Below are positions 1 to 7,862 of a DNA stretch of 64,000 bases, piece by piece. Where the stretch lies: positions 1 to 64,000 of the forward strand of contig NZ_JBGVSA010000008.1 of NCBI RefSeq assembly GCF_041807905.1, in the 5' to 3' direction. This DNA is from JBGVSA01 sp041807905 (GTDB taxonomy: Bacteria; Pseudomonadota; Gammaproteobacteria; Burkholderiales; Rhodocyclaceae). The notes beneath the pieces were generated by a model. It did not search any database. It had not been told where the DNA came from and was given only the letters and a program-made list of their open reading frames with translations. Numbering within the stretch: position 1 is the stretch's first letter; each line of letters begins with the position of its first letter. A program made the translations under genes and the position numbers.

Positions 1-1203
1 AAATTCGCGCAGCCTGCGCGGCATGTCTCCCTCGTCTTCACTGCCGTATAGGCAGCTCAGAAAAGAGGTTGCGGCGGGTGGACAAAACCGCTGCCCTTCA
101 CTGCCGTATAGGCAGCTCAGAAAGTCGATGCTGCTGTCGAACTGCTGCCCTTTGACTTCACTGCCGTATAGGCAGCTCAGAAATCTTCGAACTCGGCGAA
201 GCTGGTGAAGAACTCCTTCACTGCCGTATAGGCAGCTCAGAAAACTCAGATAAACCTCGGGCCTTGCGTTCAGACCTTCACTGCCGTATAGGCAGCTCAG
301 AAAAGCAACAGAAGGCCGATGACGGCGGCCGCCACCTTCACTGCCGTATAGGTAGCTCAGAAAGACACGTAGCCGCCAGCATCGAGCTTCAGACTCTTCA
401 CTGCCGTATAGGCAGCTCAGAAAAGCACCTTCATGCGCCTTGCGTGGGCGCTGATCTTCACTGCCGTATAGGCAGCTCAGAAATTGACCAAACGCCGGCA
501 CCTCCGCGGGCCTGGCTTCACTGCCGTATAGGCAGCTCAGAAATTGATCGTGAAGCAGTTGTGGCCGGCGACGAACTTCACTGCCGTATAGGCAGCTCAG
601 AAAAGCAAGCCCTTGAACTGGCCTTTGCTGATCGTCTTCACTGCCGTATAGGCAGCTCAGAAATGGTCAAAGTCGTTCTGATCAGCAACGAATCGCTTCA
701 CTGCCGTATAGGCAGCTCAGAAATCTCAGCTCGGACGAGAGCGCCGTCACATCCCCTTCACTGCCGTATAGGCAGCTCAGAAAAACTATCAGTCTGCCGC
801 CGCCCAGGCCCAATCCTTCACTGCCGTATAGGCAGCTCAGAAATGCACGCACGCAGGTACATCGCCTGACGTTCTCTTCACTGCCGTATAGGCAGCTCAG
901 AAAAAGAGATGGGGCCGGATGTCGGCATGCCGAAGCTTCACTGCCGTATAGGCAGCTCAGAAATGCGCGGCGCCCTCAATGAGATGCATACCAGCCTTCA
1001 CTGCCGTATAGGCAGCTCAGAAAGAATCGGGACACGGGGTCCAGCGCAACATCCTCTTCACTGCCGTATAGGCAGTTCAGAAAGCTTCGTGGATCGGCTC
1101 AAACTCGGCTTGATCCTTCACTGCCGTATGGGCAGCTCAGAAATGCAAAGGCCAATATTTCGCGTAGTCGCCGAACTTCACTGCCGTATAGGCAGCTCAG
1201 AAA
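1..1203 (+). CRISPR. Type I-F CRISPR array, leader-distal part
   Basis: Twenty full 28-nt repeats start every 60 bases from 36 to 1176, separated by 32-nt spacers. Bases 1-3 are the tail of a further repeat, so the array continues past the left edge. The repeat core is CTGCC-GTATA-GGCAG followed by CTCAGAAA, the hairpin and 5-prime handle type processed by Cas6f (Csy4) in type I-F systems. Three repeats vary: 336 (C to T at repeat position 18, giving a G-U pair), 1056 (C to T at position 21) and 1116 (A to G in the loop, position 15). All keep the stem. Handle direction means transcription runs left to right, so the leader and any linked cas1, cas2-3 and csy1-4 genes should lie off the left edge, and the rightmost spacers are the oldest. 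Every repeat begins with C rather than the G of the textbook I-F repeat. Confidence 0.97.
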
Positions 1204-1226
1204 CACGCATGAATTGAAGAGCAGCT

Positions 1227-1580
1227 TTGGGATGTCTTCATGACAGCGGACCGGAATACGCCGGTTCAACGTTATTGGCCTGGGCGCAACAGCGGGGCAT
1301 CAGGCTCGATTTCGTCCAGCCCGGCAAGCCGCAGCAAAACGCCTATATCGAGCGGTTCAACCGGACGGCCAGATACGAATGGCTGTCGCAGTACGAGTGG
1401 GAAAACCTCGAGCACGTGCAGGAACACGCCACGCGCTGGATGTGGTCTTACAATCACGAACGCCCACATATGGCTCTGGGCGGATTCACACCGAAACAGC
1501 GGCTGGCCATGGCGCATCCCACATCAGGCGCTGGGAATGAGGACCCTGGCGTAAGCTCTTGCTTTAGCTGCATAACCTGA
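1227..1580 (+). pseudogene. IS3-family transposase (OrfB) C-terminal remnant
   Basis: The frame holds the last third of an IS3-family DDE integrase: DSGPEY carries the second catalytic Asp, and NAYIERFN carries the catalytic Glu 36 residues later, the D(35)E spacing of the family. It ends with the usual YNHERPH and TPKQRLAMA motifs. The first Asp, the helix-turn-helix region and all of OrfA are missing, so it cannot be active. Recognisable transposase begins near 1240, about 37 bases after the last CRISPR repeat, leaving room for one terminal spacer (1204-1235). The annotated TTG start is only the first possible codon in frame. No intact terminal inverted repeats are apparent. The tail after AMA is probably read-through beyond the original stop. 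Confidence 0.85.
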
Positions 1581-1623
1581 GCAGATTTCGCTGCATCAAT
1601 ACACCTGATTAAAAAGGAATTCT

Positions 1624-2109
1624 ATGATTATTCGTTCAGTCGAACCTTCCGATGTAGAACCATTGCTCGACATGCTGAAAAAAAGTGGTCAGTTTGACGA
1701 TGAGGGGTTATTGCATGTACGGGAGACTCTAAAAAATTATTTCTCCGGCGAATTCGATGAGTTATGGTTTAGTGCCGAACAAGAGGGGCTCGCGGGTATT
1801 GCATATTGCGCCCCTGAAGTCATGACCAATAATGTCTGGAACTTGTTGATGCTATGGGTCAGTCCTTCCCGGCAGCGTCAGGGAATCGGCAACGCCTTGA
1901 TCAATCAGATCGAAAAAGAATTGAGAAAGAAAAATGCCAGACTATTGTTGGTCGAGACATCGAGCCTTATCGATTTCAGCGCGGCTCGGGCGTTCTATGG
2001 CAAGCAGGGTTTCGTCAGTGAGGCGAGAATACGTAATTACTATGCTATCAATGAAGACAAAGTGATCTTTACAAAAGATATGCGGGAAAAATCACATCCC
2101 AGCCTCTAA
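1624..2109 (+). CDS. GNAT-family N-acetyltransferase
   Basis: A 161-residue single-domain GNAT protein, predicted to transfer an acetyl group from acetyl-CoA to an unknown amine. The acetyl-CoA binding motif A is visible as SPSRQRQGIGNALINQIE (about residues 80-97), followed by the C-terminal FYGKQGFVSEARIRNYY segment typical of the fold. AAGGA sits 8 bases before the ATG. The gene is visibly richer in A+T, with AAA, TTA and ATT codons, than everything to its right. It lies between an IS3 remnant and a stray CRISPR repeat, which together suggest horizontal arrival. Small GNATs include drug-modifying enzymes and toxins. Nothing here identifies the substrate, and no DUF1778-like antitoxin gene precedes it. 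Confidence 0.85.
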   Translation: MIIRSVEPSDVEPLLDMLKKSGQFDDEGLLHVRETLKNYFSGEFDELWFSAEQEGLAGIAYCAPEVMTNNVWNLLMLWVSPSRQRQGIGNALINQIEKELRKKNARLLLVETSSLIDFSAARAFYGKQGFVSEARIRNYYAINEDKVIFTKDMREKSHPSL

Positions 2110-2218
2110 TGAAGCTTGGCGGAACTGGCTGATAAATGGGATGGCCGTACGTTTGCGTGTATTAATCGCGACTTAATCTGACATCTGGCATCGAAAAGCC
2201 AAGAGCTACCGGTTTTGA

Positions 2219-2239
2219 TATGGGGGTCGAATCCTCATA
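2219..2239 (+). other. tRNA T-arm-like hairpin
   Basis: A 7-bp stem (TATGGGG with CCTCATA, one G-U pair) encloses the loop GTCGAAT, which matches the tRNA T-loop pattern at six of seven positions. No acceptor, D or anticodon arm and no CCA are found around it, so it is not a tRNA gene. Such fragments are commonly left by elements that integrate at tRNA 3-prime ends. Chance is a real alternative. Confidence 0.3.
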
Positions 2240-2304
2240 CAAAACACGAGGTAACTCTCATGCTTCATACCAAAAATCCCATCATCAAGCGCAAACCTGG
2301 AGTG

Positions 2305-2332
2305 ACCTGCTGCCCTATAGGCAGCTCACAAA
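2305..2332 (+). repeat. Stray degenerate type I-F CRISPR repeat
   Basis: The segment ACCTGCTGCCCTATAGGCAG followed by CTCACAAA matches the array repeat at 21 of its last 23 positions. The stem CTGCC/GGCAG is intact. The differences are G to C in the loop (position 11), G to C in the handle (position 25) and the first five bases. It has the same orientation as the array, 1.1 kb beyond its last repeat, and ends 4 bases short of the stop codon of the convergent LapA-like gene. The simplest reading is that it is the old terminal repeat, displaced when the IS3 and GNAT segment inserted. Confidence 0.8.
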
Positions 2333-2336
2333 CCAG

Positions 2337-2822
2337 TCACTCCCGGTTCGGAATTCTTCTTTCGAATCGGTCTTCCACTTCTCCGATGTAGGCGGAGAGG
2401 GTATTGCCTGTTTGATCGACATGCGCGCGCACGTCCTGCTCTAGCCGGTCGATGCGTGTCAGCACGGCGGTGTCGCGATTGACGGCTTGTGCGCGCAGCG
2501 CTTCGAGTTCTGCCGCGAGGTAGTTGCGCAGCTCGGTGAAGCGCGACGCTTCGGCCTGGTCGGCCAGCTCGCGTTGGGCGGTGATTTCCTTGGCATGGCG
2601 ACGTGACTCGATGAGGATCGACGTCTGCATGTACAGCGCGAAAGCGAGGAACAGCACCGCCAGCAGCACCATCAACGCAAGCATGATGATGCCAAGGGGC
2701 GCGGTGATGGTGGTGAAGATCAGCGAGAGCTGCGTGGGCGCGACGAATGCCGTCCAGTTGATGGCGGCGAACAGCGCGATGAGTACGATCAGGACAACCA
2801 GCAGCAGGCTGCGAATGGACAT
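2337..2822 (-). CDS. LapA-like inner-membrane protein with C-terminal coiled coil
   Basis: A 161-residue protein with two strongly hydrophobic segments near residues 4-21 and 29-56 and then a long charged helix rich in Glu, Arg and Ala (about 65-150). The N-terminal layout (MSIRSLLLVVLIVLIALFAAIN, then a second helix) resembles the LapA/DUF1049 family. The known E. coli member, LapA, acts with LapB in controlling lipopolysaccharide synthesis. The start at 2822 is chosen because GGAG lies 7 bases upstream and hydrophobicity begins at once; a longer frame to 2879 exists but is Pro/Arg-rich and unconvincing. No lapB neighbour is present, so a role in LPS control is only suggested by family resemblance. 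Confidence 0.7.
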   Translation of the reverse strand: MSIRSLLLVVLIVLIALFAAINWTAFVAPTQLSLIFTTITAPLGIIMLALMVLLAVLFLAFALYMQTSILIESRRHAKEITAQRELADQAEASRFTELRNYLAAELEALRAQAVNRDTAVLTRIDRLEQDVRAHVDQTGNTLSAYIGEVEDRFERRIPNRE

Positions 2823-2934
2823 GGGATGTCTCCGGCGTCGAGGTGGCGAGGTGCTCGCCGATGCAGAATGATGCCACAACGCCCCATTACGATCGCTGAT
2901 CGGCGCGCATCGGGCTGCGCCGCGCCACGTGCGT

Positions 2935-3456
2935 TCAGCGCGCCGCCCAGAATGCCTGCTGCATCGCGGCGGTTTCCTCGACCAGTTCCGGGATCGGGCC
3001 GATCAGTTCCACCGGCTTCTGGCAGTGGTCGAACACGTAGCGCGAGGATACGCTCATGGTCGGGTTTTCGTCGTGGGCGCCGGTCAGTGCCAGCAGGTGA
3101 TGCTCGGTCATGCCGAATACCACGCGGCCGATGTTTGCCCAGTACGCGGTGCCGGCGCACATGCAGCACGGCTCGACGGCCGTGTAGAGCGTGCAGCTCC
3201 ACAGAAAGTCAGGCGTGAAGTTGCTTGCCGCCACGCGCGCAAGCGTCGATTCCGCGTGATTCACGGTATCGATATTGCACTGTTCGAGCAGCACGGTTTC
3301 CTGGTCCGGGCCCACCAGGATCGCGCCGAACGGATGATGGCCCAGCGCCATCGCACGACGCGCGACGTCGTTGGAGCGACGCAGGTGCCGGATGATCTGT
3401 TCGCGCGTCGGGACGAGACCTTGTGCGGGAAAGGCCGATTCAGGAGCCGTGATCAT
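2935..3456 (-). CDS. Zinc-dependent nucleoside deaminase (CDA/guanine deaminase-like)
   Basis: A 173-residue member of the cytidine deaminase-like superfamily. The zinc site is complete: His67 and the catalytic Glu69 in NHAES, and Cys97 and Cys100 in PCCMC. Hydrolytic deamination of a free base or nucleoside in the cytosol is therefore well supported. The sequence HPFGAILV before the first motif and the length favour the guanine/adenine deaminase side of the family rather than TadA, whose usual tRNA-binding features I cannot see. The substrate is not determined. It stands alone on the minus strand, 112 bases upstream of the LapA-like gene. Confidence 0.85.
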   Translation of the reverse strand: MITAPESAFPAQGLVPTREQIIRHLRRSNDVARRAMALGHHPFGAILVGPDQETVLLEQCNIDTVNHAESTLARVAASNFTPDFLWSCTLYTAVEPCCMCAGTAYWANIGRVVFGMTEHHLLALTGAHDENPTMSVSSRYVFDHCQKPVELIGPIPELVEETAAMQQAFWAAR

Positions 3457-3574
3457 GGTCGCTTGGGCAGGGTGATGGCGATGCGGGCCATTCTATCGAT
3501 GCGGTGCCGTGCGCCGACACGGCGGCATGGATAAGCACTATGCCGCCACCGCATGTCACGCGTCCGGCCGATCG

Positions 3575-3775
3575 TCAGTGTTTGTTGTGGCGATTGTGGC
3601 CGGAGACCGCAAACAGGTAGGCGATCACACCGAGCAGCAGCAACCACAGGGCGCCGGGTTCATCGAAGGGGATCAGCGACAGCGATGCGCCATCGGGAAT
3701 CTGCTGCGCGGCAGCCCGGGCGGGCAATGCCGGCAATGTGCTCGTCAGTGCGAGCAGGAGTCGGGGCGGGGTCAT
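3575..3775 (-). CDS. Tiny secreted protein with PEP-CTERM-like tail
   Basis: A 66-residue protein. Residues 1-24 look like a signal peptide (MTPPRLLLALTS, ending ARAAAQ). A linker of about 15 residues follows, then DEPGALWLLLLGVIAYLFAV and a short basic/His tail. The pattern Pro-Glu-Pro-like motif, hydrophobic helix, basic end is the layout of PEP-CTERM sorting signals recognised by exosortase, although here the motif is DEPG and the tail is only weakly basic. AGGA lies 7 bases before the ATG. No exosortase gene is in the window. It could also be a small membrane protein with no sorting function. I do not recognise a specific family. Confidence 0.5.
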   Translation of the reverse strand: MTPPRLLLALTSTLPALPARAAAQQIPDGASLSLIPFDEPGALWLLLLGVIAYLFAVSGHNRHNKH

Positions 3776-4141
3776 GGCAAGGTCCTACGGGTCGAACGTT
3801 TCATTTGCGCTACCGGACACGGACGCTTTGCATCGCCCTTACGCGGCCGGTAACGACGCCTCGCGGGCGCCGTATATTCAAAATGTAGCCTATTGTGCGT
3901 TAATTCAAACGGCCCCACCCGAAAGGGACAGGCTATTGTCAGCATTTGTCGCGACGATGATGGATCGCACCTTGATTATGGTGATTTCGATACGGCCGCG
4001 ACGGCGTCCGACGCAGTGGCGCGCGGCGACGGATGCATTGCTCGAAAGCAGACGGCATATGCGTTCGCATTGCTACAGTCGCCGCCTCACGGCGCTGGCC
4101 TCTTGTGCTTGGCCGGTTACGGAACAGGATCTGCGCAAATC
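3776..4141. other. Intergenic region with divergent promoters expected
   Basis: This 366-base gap separates the leftward small secreted protein from the rightward TPR-glycosyltransferase. An open frame runs through its right part in phase with the glycosyltransferase, but its translation is compositionally odd and has no recognisable start signal. I see no repeat, RNA gene or clear terminator. It probably holds the promoters of both flanking genes. Confidence 0.4.
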
Positions 4142-6019
4142 ATGACTTCGGATGACATTGTCGGCGCTGGTGACGCACTCGGCCCCGCCGAACGAGCGAT
4201 CGTTGCGAGGGCTGAGGGGCTGACCATCGAGCAGTCGCTGTCGCTGCTGGACGAATATCGCGCCTCGCCAGACCGCGCGCAGGTTGCGGCGGCACTGGCG
4301 CGCCGGCTCACGGAGCGTTTCACAGATGACGGGCGGGTCTGGTACGCCTATGGTCGCGCGCTGCAATGCAGGGACGCCGGTCACCCGGAAATCGCCCGCG
4401 CCTTTCGCCGCGCGCGGCAGCTTGGTGCCAGCGTCGAGCTCATGGCCTGTGTCGAACTGGAAAAATCCTTGCGCGAGCGTGGTCGATACGCCGAGGCCGA
4501 AGATGTCTTTCCGAGCGTATTGCCGTGCGGCGCCGGCACGGCAAGTGAACTCAACAATCTGGCCGTCGCCTGGATGGACCAGAACCAAGGGAACGACGCG
4601 TTCTGGCTGATGCTCAGGGCCGCAAACGTGTCGCCCGACGAGGTCGTCCGCCGCAACCTCAGCCGGGTCATCGAGCACGCCGAGCGAAGCCCCGAGGTGC
4701 TGGACGCGCTGCGCCGGGTGGTCGAGCGCTATCCCGACGATCACTATCTGTTGCTCGGCCTTCTCAAGCGCGAGCTGTTCGAAGGGCTTTACGATGAGGC
4801 GCGGGCGACGTATCAGCTCTTGATGGAAGGTGATTCCACCGACCCGGACCGCGCTCTCGCGCAGGCCGAGGCGCTGCGCTATTTCCACCAGCCGGAACAG
4901 GCCGTCGCCATTGCCGATGCCGCTTATCGCCATGCCAACGGAGCGCGTGCGGAACTCGGTGTCCTGCTGGCCGATGCGCTATGGGACTGTGGTCGTCATG
5001 ACGAATCCGTGGCGCTGCTCGAAGATCAGCATCGGCGCATGGCGGACGACGTCATGACGCAATTGATGCTGGGCGAGGGGCAACTGCGCCGGGGCGACTG
5101 GGCGGCGGGTTGGGCCAACATGGAAGCCTTGTGGCGGCAACCGGGGTGGCCCGCCGGCCGCCAGCGGATCGAAGACGTACTCGGCGTGCCGCTGTGGCAA
5201 GGTCAGTCGCTGGCCGGAAAAACGCTGTTCGTGTGGCAGGAGCTTCAGCTCGGCGACGGTATCTGGCTGGCGCGATACCTGCCGGCCGTGGCGGAGCACG
5301 TGAAGGCATTGGGCGGCCAGGTGATGTTCGCCGGCTGGCGCAACGAGTACGGCAGGCTGCTCACGCGTTGCGCCGAGTACCACTCGATACAGGTGCTGGA
5401 TTTGCAGTCGGCGGAGGAACTCGACGGGTTCCACTTGCCCATGATGAGTTGCTGCAGGGCGTTCGGTTTTACCGACGCCACCGTGCCGATTCTGCCCTAC
5501 ATGCCGGTCGATTGCCGGGCGGTGGATGCATGGGCAGCCCGCCTCGAACGACGGCCGGGCCGGCGCGAAGTCGGGCTGGTCTGGCGCGGCAGCCGGTTCC
5601 ATCGGCGCGACTACTGGCGCTCGATGCCTGTCGACGTTGTCGCGCGGCTGTGCGACATGCCGAACGTGCGTTTCCATTCGATCAACCCCGCCTCCAACGC
5701 AGAGGCCGCCGCGTTGCGTGCCGCCGGCTGCGACGTCGTCGACTGGAGCGACGCGCTGCCCGACTTCGACGCAACGGCGTCGCTGCTATGCGTGCTCGAC
5801 CAACTGGTCAGCGTGGATACGTCGGTGGTTCATCTGGCGGGCTCGCTGGGCGTGCCAACCTTGCTGATGGTCGATCGCGGCAACGCTTACCTGTGGGGCG
5901 TGGAAGAGGGCGAGCGCACGTGGTACGACTCGGTACGCGTCATCCGGCAGGCGCGCATCGGTGATTGGTCGGACGTCGTGCAGCGCGTGCAGGCGAGTCT
6001 GGCAGCCGGGCCCGCATAG
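4142..6019 (+). CDS. TPR-domain glycosyltransferase (GT9/GT41-like)
   Basis: About 625 residues. The first half (about 20-320) is helical and repetitive with TPR-like periodicity. The second half has a Rossmann-type glycosyltransferase pattern with the blocks FVWQELQLGDG, VGLVWRGS and, near the end, LVSVDTSVVHLAGSLGVPT, the signature seen in TPR proteins fused to heptosyltransferase/OGT-like domains. It probably transfers a sugar to a protein or glycan in the cytosol; donor and acceptor are unknown. The start at 4142 is chosen because the frame upstream (to 3893) has no family-like sequence. AGGA lies 12 bases before the ATG. Its stop is 11 bases from that of the convergent MazG-like gene. 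Confidence 0.75.
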   Translation: MTSDDIVGAGDALGPAERAIVARAEGLTIEQSLSLLDEYRASPDRAQVAAALARRLTERFTDDGRVWYAYGRALQCRDAGHPEIARAFRRARQLGASVELMACVELEKSLRERGRYAEAEDVFPSVLPCGAGTASELNNLAVAWMDQNQGNDAFWLMLRAANVSPDEVVRRNLSRVIEHAERSPEVLDALRRVVERYPDDHYLLLGLLKRELFEGLYDEARATYQLLMEGDSTDPDRALAQAEALRYFHQPEQAVAIADAAYRHANGARAELGVLLADALWDCGRHDESVALLEDQHRRMADDVMTQLMLGEGQLRRGDWAAGWANMEALWRQPGWPAGRQRIEDVLGVPLWQGQSLAGKTLFVWQELQLGDGIWLARYLPAVAEHVKALGGQVMFAGWRNEYGRLLTRCAEYHSIQVLDLQSAEELDGFHLPMMSCCRAFGFTDATVPILPYMPVDCRAVDAWAARLERRPGRREVGLVWRGSRFHRRDYWRSMPVDVVARLCDMPNVRFHSINPASNAEAAALRAAGCDVVDWSDALPDFDATASLLCVLDQLVSVDTSVVHLAGSLGVPTLLMVDRGNAYLWGVEEGERTWYDSVRVIRQARIGDWSDVVQRVQASLAAGPA

Positions 6020-6030
6020 GGCGCCGTGCG

Positions 6031-6378
6031 TTAGGTCTGGTCGCCGGTGTCGCGCAAAGGCGGATACTTGCGCGCGTTCATGGCGATCTTGTTGCGCACG
6101 GCGGCGTCGATGTCGATACCGAGCACCATGGCGATGCGCACGAGATAGAGCAGCACATCGGCGACTTCTTGCCGCACGTGCTCCGCTTCATTGGTACCCA
6201 TGACGCCTTCGGCCTCGGCGTCAGTCTTCCACTGGAAAATTTCGGCCAGCTCGCCGACTTCGCCCGTCAATGCCAGCAGCAGATTGCGTGGATTGTGAAA
6301 ACGATCCCAGTCGCGCTCGCGCGCGAACTCGGCCAATGCGGCTTCAAGCGCTCGCGTATCGATCAGGCGATCGCTCAT
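6031..6378 (-). CDS. MazG-like nucleotide pyrophosphohydrolase
   Basis: A 115-residue all-alpha NTP pyrophosphohydrolase of the MazG/RS21-C6 (dCTPase) type, which hydrolyses non-canonical or excess (d)NTPs to monophosphate and pyrophosphate. The metal-binding EExxE-D pattern appears as LTGEVGELAEIFQW (about 37-50) and EVADVLLYLVRIA (about 71-83). The length is right for a single-domain dimeric enzyme. Its ATG overlaps the stop of the upstream ArnT-like gene by 4 bases (ATGA), so it is the last, translationally coupled gene of the glycan operon. Why a housecleaning enzyme ends that operon is unclear. Confidence 0.88.
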   Translation of the reverse strand: MSDRLIDTRALEAALAEFARERDWDRFHNPRNLLLALTGEVGELAEIFQWKTDAEAEGVMGTNEAEHVRQEVADVLLYLVRIAMVLGIDIDAAVRNKIAMNARKYPPLRDTGDQT

Positions 6379-7862
6379 TGGTAGCCCTTGAAGCCTTCGA
6401 GCAGGATCACATCCAGCTCGCGTCGCAGACCCGGTTCGACCTCCACGGCGATGCGGCCGATCAGGCGGGCGCTGGTGAAGCGCGAGGTGATCGGTGTTGG
6501 ATCATCCTGCGACAACAACAGGATCGGCCGGCCCTGTGCTTCGTTGCGCAGCGGCTGGATCAACTGGTAGTGGTCCTGCGGATGTGCGCTCGGCGCCCAG
6601 GCGACGTAGTCCGGCTGGATATCGCGCAATTCGTACAGCATGTGGGCCAACAATGTGCGGTTGTCCGCCAGCAGGATGGCGTGCGGGTTCTCGGCCAGAT
6701 ACGGACGCAGGGCGTGCGCCAGCGAATCCCAGCCGCGCATGCGCTTGTACGGATCGACCTTCGCCGTCATCGGCTTGCCCGCCACGTGCAACACGTCGGC
6801 AAGGTGATAGACGCCCAGCATCAGGACGATGTTGATGCCGATGGCGATGGTCCACCAGCGCGCGCGTAGGCGGGACAGCCATGCCACGGCCAGCAGGGTG
6901 GCCGCGTACAGTGCGGGGGCGGCCCAGTTGCCGTTGGCCTCCGAACGCGCCGCTTGCGCAAATACCAGCGCCAGCAGGGGCAGGGAGAAGCATGCCAGCA
7001 ATCGCACGCGGTCTTCGCGGCGATGGCGCCATGCCGCGACCAGTGCGCAGACGAATGCAACGGCCAGGCCCGGCCCGAGCGAACCAACCTGCGCGAGCAG
7101 GAATTCTCCCGGATTGCCGCTCTTGTCGTTGAGCCCCTCGACGTGCGTGATGTCGGCGGTGTGGCGCAGCGTCGGGAAATCGTGTGACCAATTCCACAGG
7201 ATATTGGGCGCGACGATCAGCGCGGCCAGCGCCACGGCGGCCCACAGACGCGGGTTGCCCAGCGTGCGGCGGCGTGAAGGTTCGATCAGCACGTAGAGAA
7301 GCGCCGAAGCGCCGAAGGCGGCCATCGTGTACTTCGACATGATGCCCAGCCCGACGGCGGCGCCCAGCAACAGCCAGTCGCGCCAGCGATTCTTGTCCAG
7401 CGCGCGCACGAAGGCCGCCATGGACAGCGCCCAGAAGAACATCAGCGGCGCATCGGTCGATACGAACAGGCCCAGCGCCGACACAATGGGCAGCAACGAG
7501 AATGCGATGCCGGCGCGGAAACCGATGCGCGCATCGAACAGGCGCGTGCCCAGCCGGAAGATCAGCCACGAGGTTGCCGGGTACAGGATCAGCGAGGGCA
7601 GCTTGACGGCGAGCGGACCGTCGCCGAATACCGCCGTCGTCAGGCCGATGAGCCAAGCGATGACGGGCGGTTTGGAGTAGTAGCCCCAATCGAGTTGCTG
7701 CGCCCAGGTCCAGTACTGTGCCTCGTCGACGTAGAGCGTGATCCCCTGCCGCGGGATCACCCACAGGCGGTAGGCCGTGAGCAGCAGCAGCCACGTCAGC
7801 AGCAGCGTGCCTTGCGGCAGGCCGTCAGCGCGTTGTGTTGCGTTGTTCGTGTTCGGCAGCAT
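6375..7862 (-). CDS. ArnT-like GT83 glycosyltransferase (second copy)
   Basis: About 495 residues of polytopic inner-membrane protein of the PMT/ArnT (GT83) type, enzymes that move a sugar from an undecaprenyl-phosphate carrier to a periplasmic acceptor such as lipid A. The first periplasmic loop carries the family motif LYVDEAQYWTWAQ, with the conserved Asp-Glu, then GYYSKPPVIAWL. About a dozen hydrophobic segments follow, and a soluble C-terminal domain starts near residue 370. The start MLPNTNN at 7862 overlaps the previous gene's stop by one base (TGATG); the longer frame to 8516 is an antisense-like shadow. Its substrate need not be aminoarabinose, because no arn biosynthetic genes are nearby. 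Confidence 0.85.
   Translation of the reverse strand: MLPNTNNATQRADGLPQGTLLLTWLLLLTAYRLWVIPRQGITLYVDEAQYWTWAQQLDWGYYSKPPVIAWLIGLTTAVFGDGPLAVKLPSLILYPATSWLIFRLGTRLFDARIGFRAGIAFSLLPIVSALGLFVSTDAPLMFFWALSMAAFVRALDKNRWRDWLLLGAAVGLGIMSKYTMAAFGASALLYVLIEPSRRRTLGNPRLWAAVALAALIVAPNILWNWSHDFPTLRHTADITHVEGLNDKSGNPGEFLLAQVGSLGPGLAVAFVCALVAAWRHRREDRVRLLACFSLPLLALVFAQAARSEANGNWAAPALYAATLLAVAWLSRLRARWWTIAIGINIVLMLGVYHLADVLHVAGKPMTAKVDPYKRMRGWDSLAHALRPYLAENPHAILLADNRTLLAHMLYELRDIQPDYVAWAPSAHPQDHYQLIQPLRNEAQGRPILLLSQDDPTPITSRFTSARLIGRIAVEVEPGLRRELDVILLEGFKGYQ

Noticed and set aside
264..1217. Long open frames whose translation repeats LHCRIGSSE every 20 residues
   Set aside because: They are the CRISPR array read as protein; 60-base units are 20 codons, so the frame stays open. 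Not a repeat protein.
1..2340. Possible Tn7-like CRISPR-associated transposon (type I-F3) with an atypical home-site guide
   Set aside because: No tnsA, tnsB, tnsC or tniQ is visible, the transposase fragment is IS3-type, and no Tn7-like ends were seen. Only sequence to the left could revive the idea.
3893..4141. 83-residue N-terminal extension of the TPR-glycosyltransferase
   Set aside because: No ribosome site, no recognisable domain and odd composition; the ATG at 4142 is better supported.
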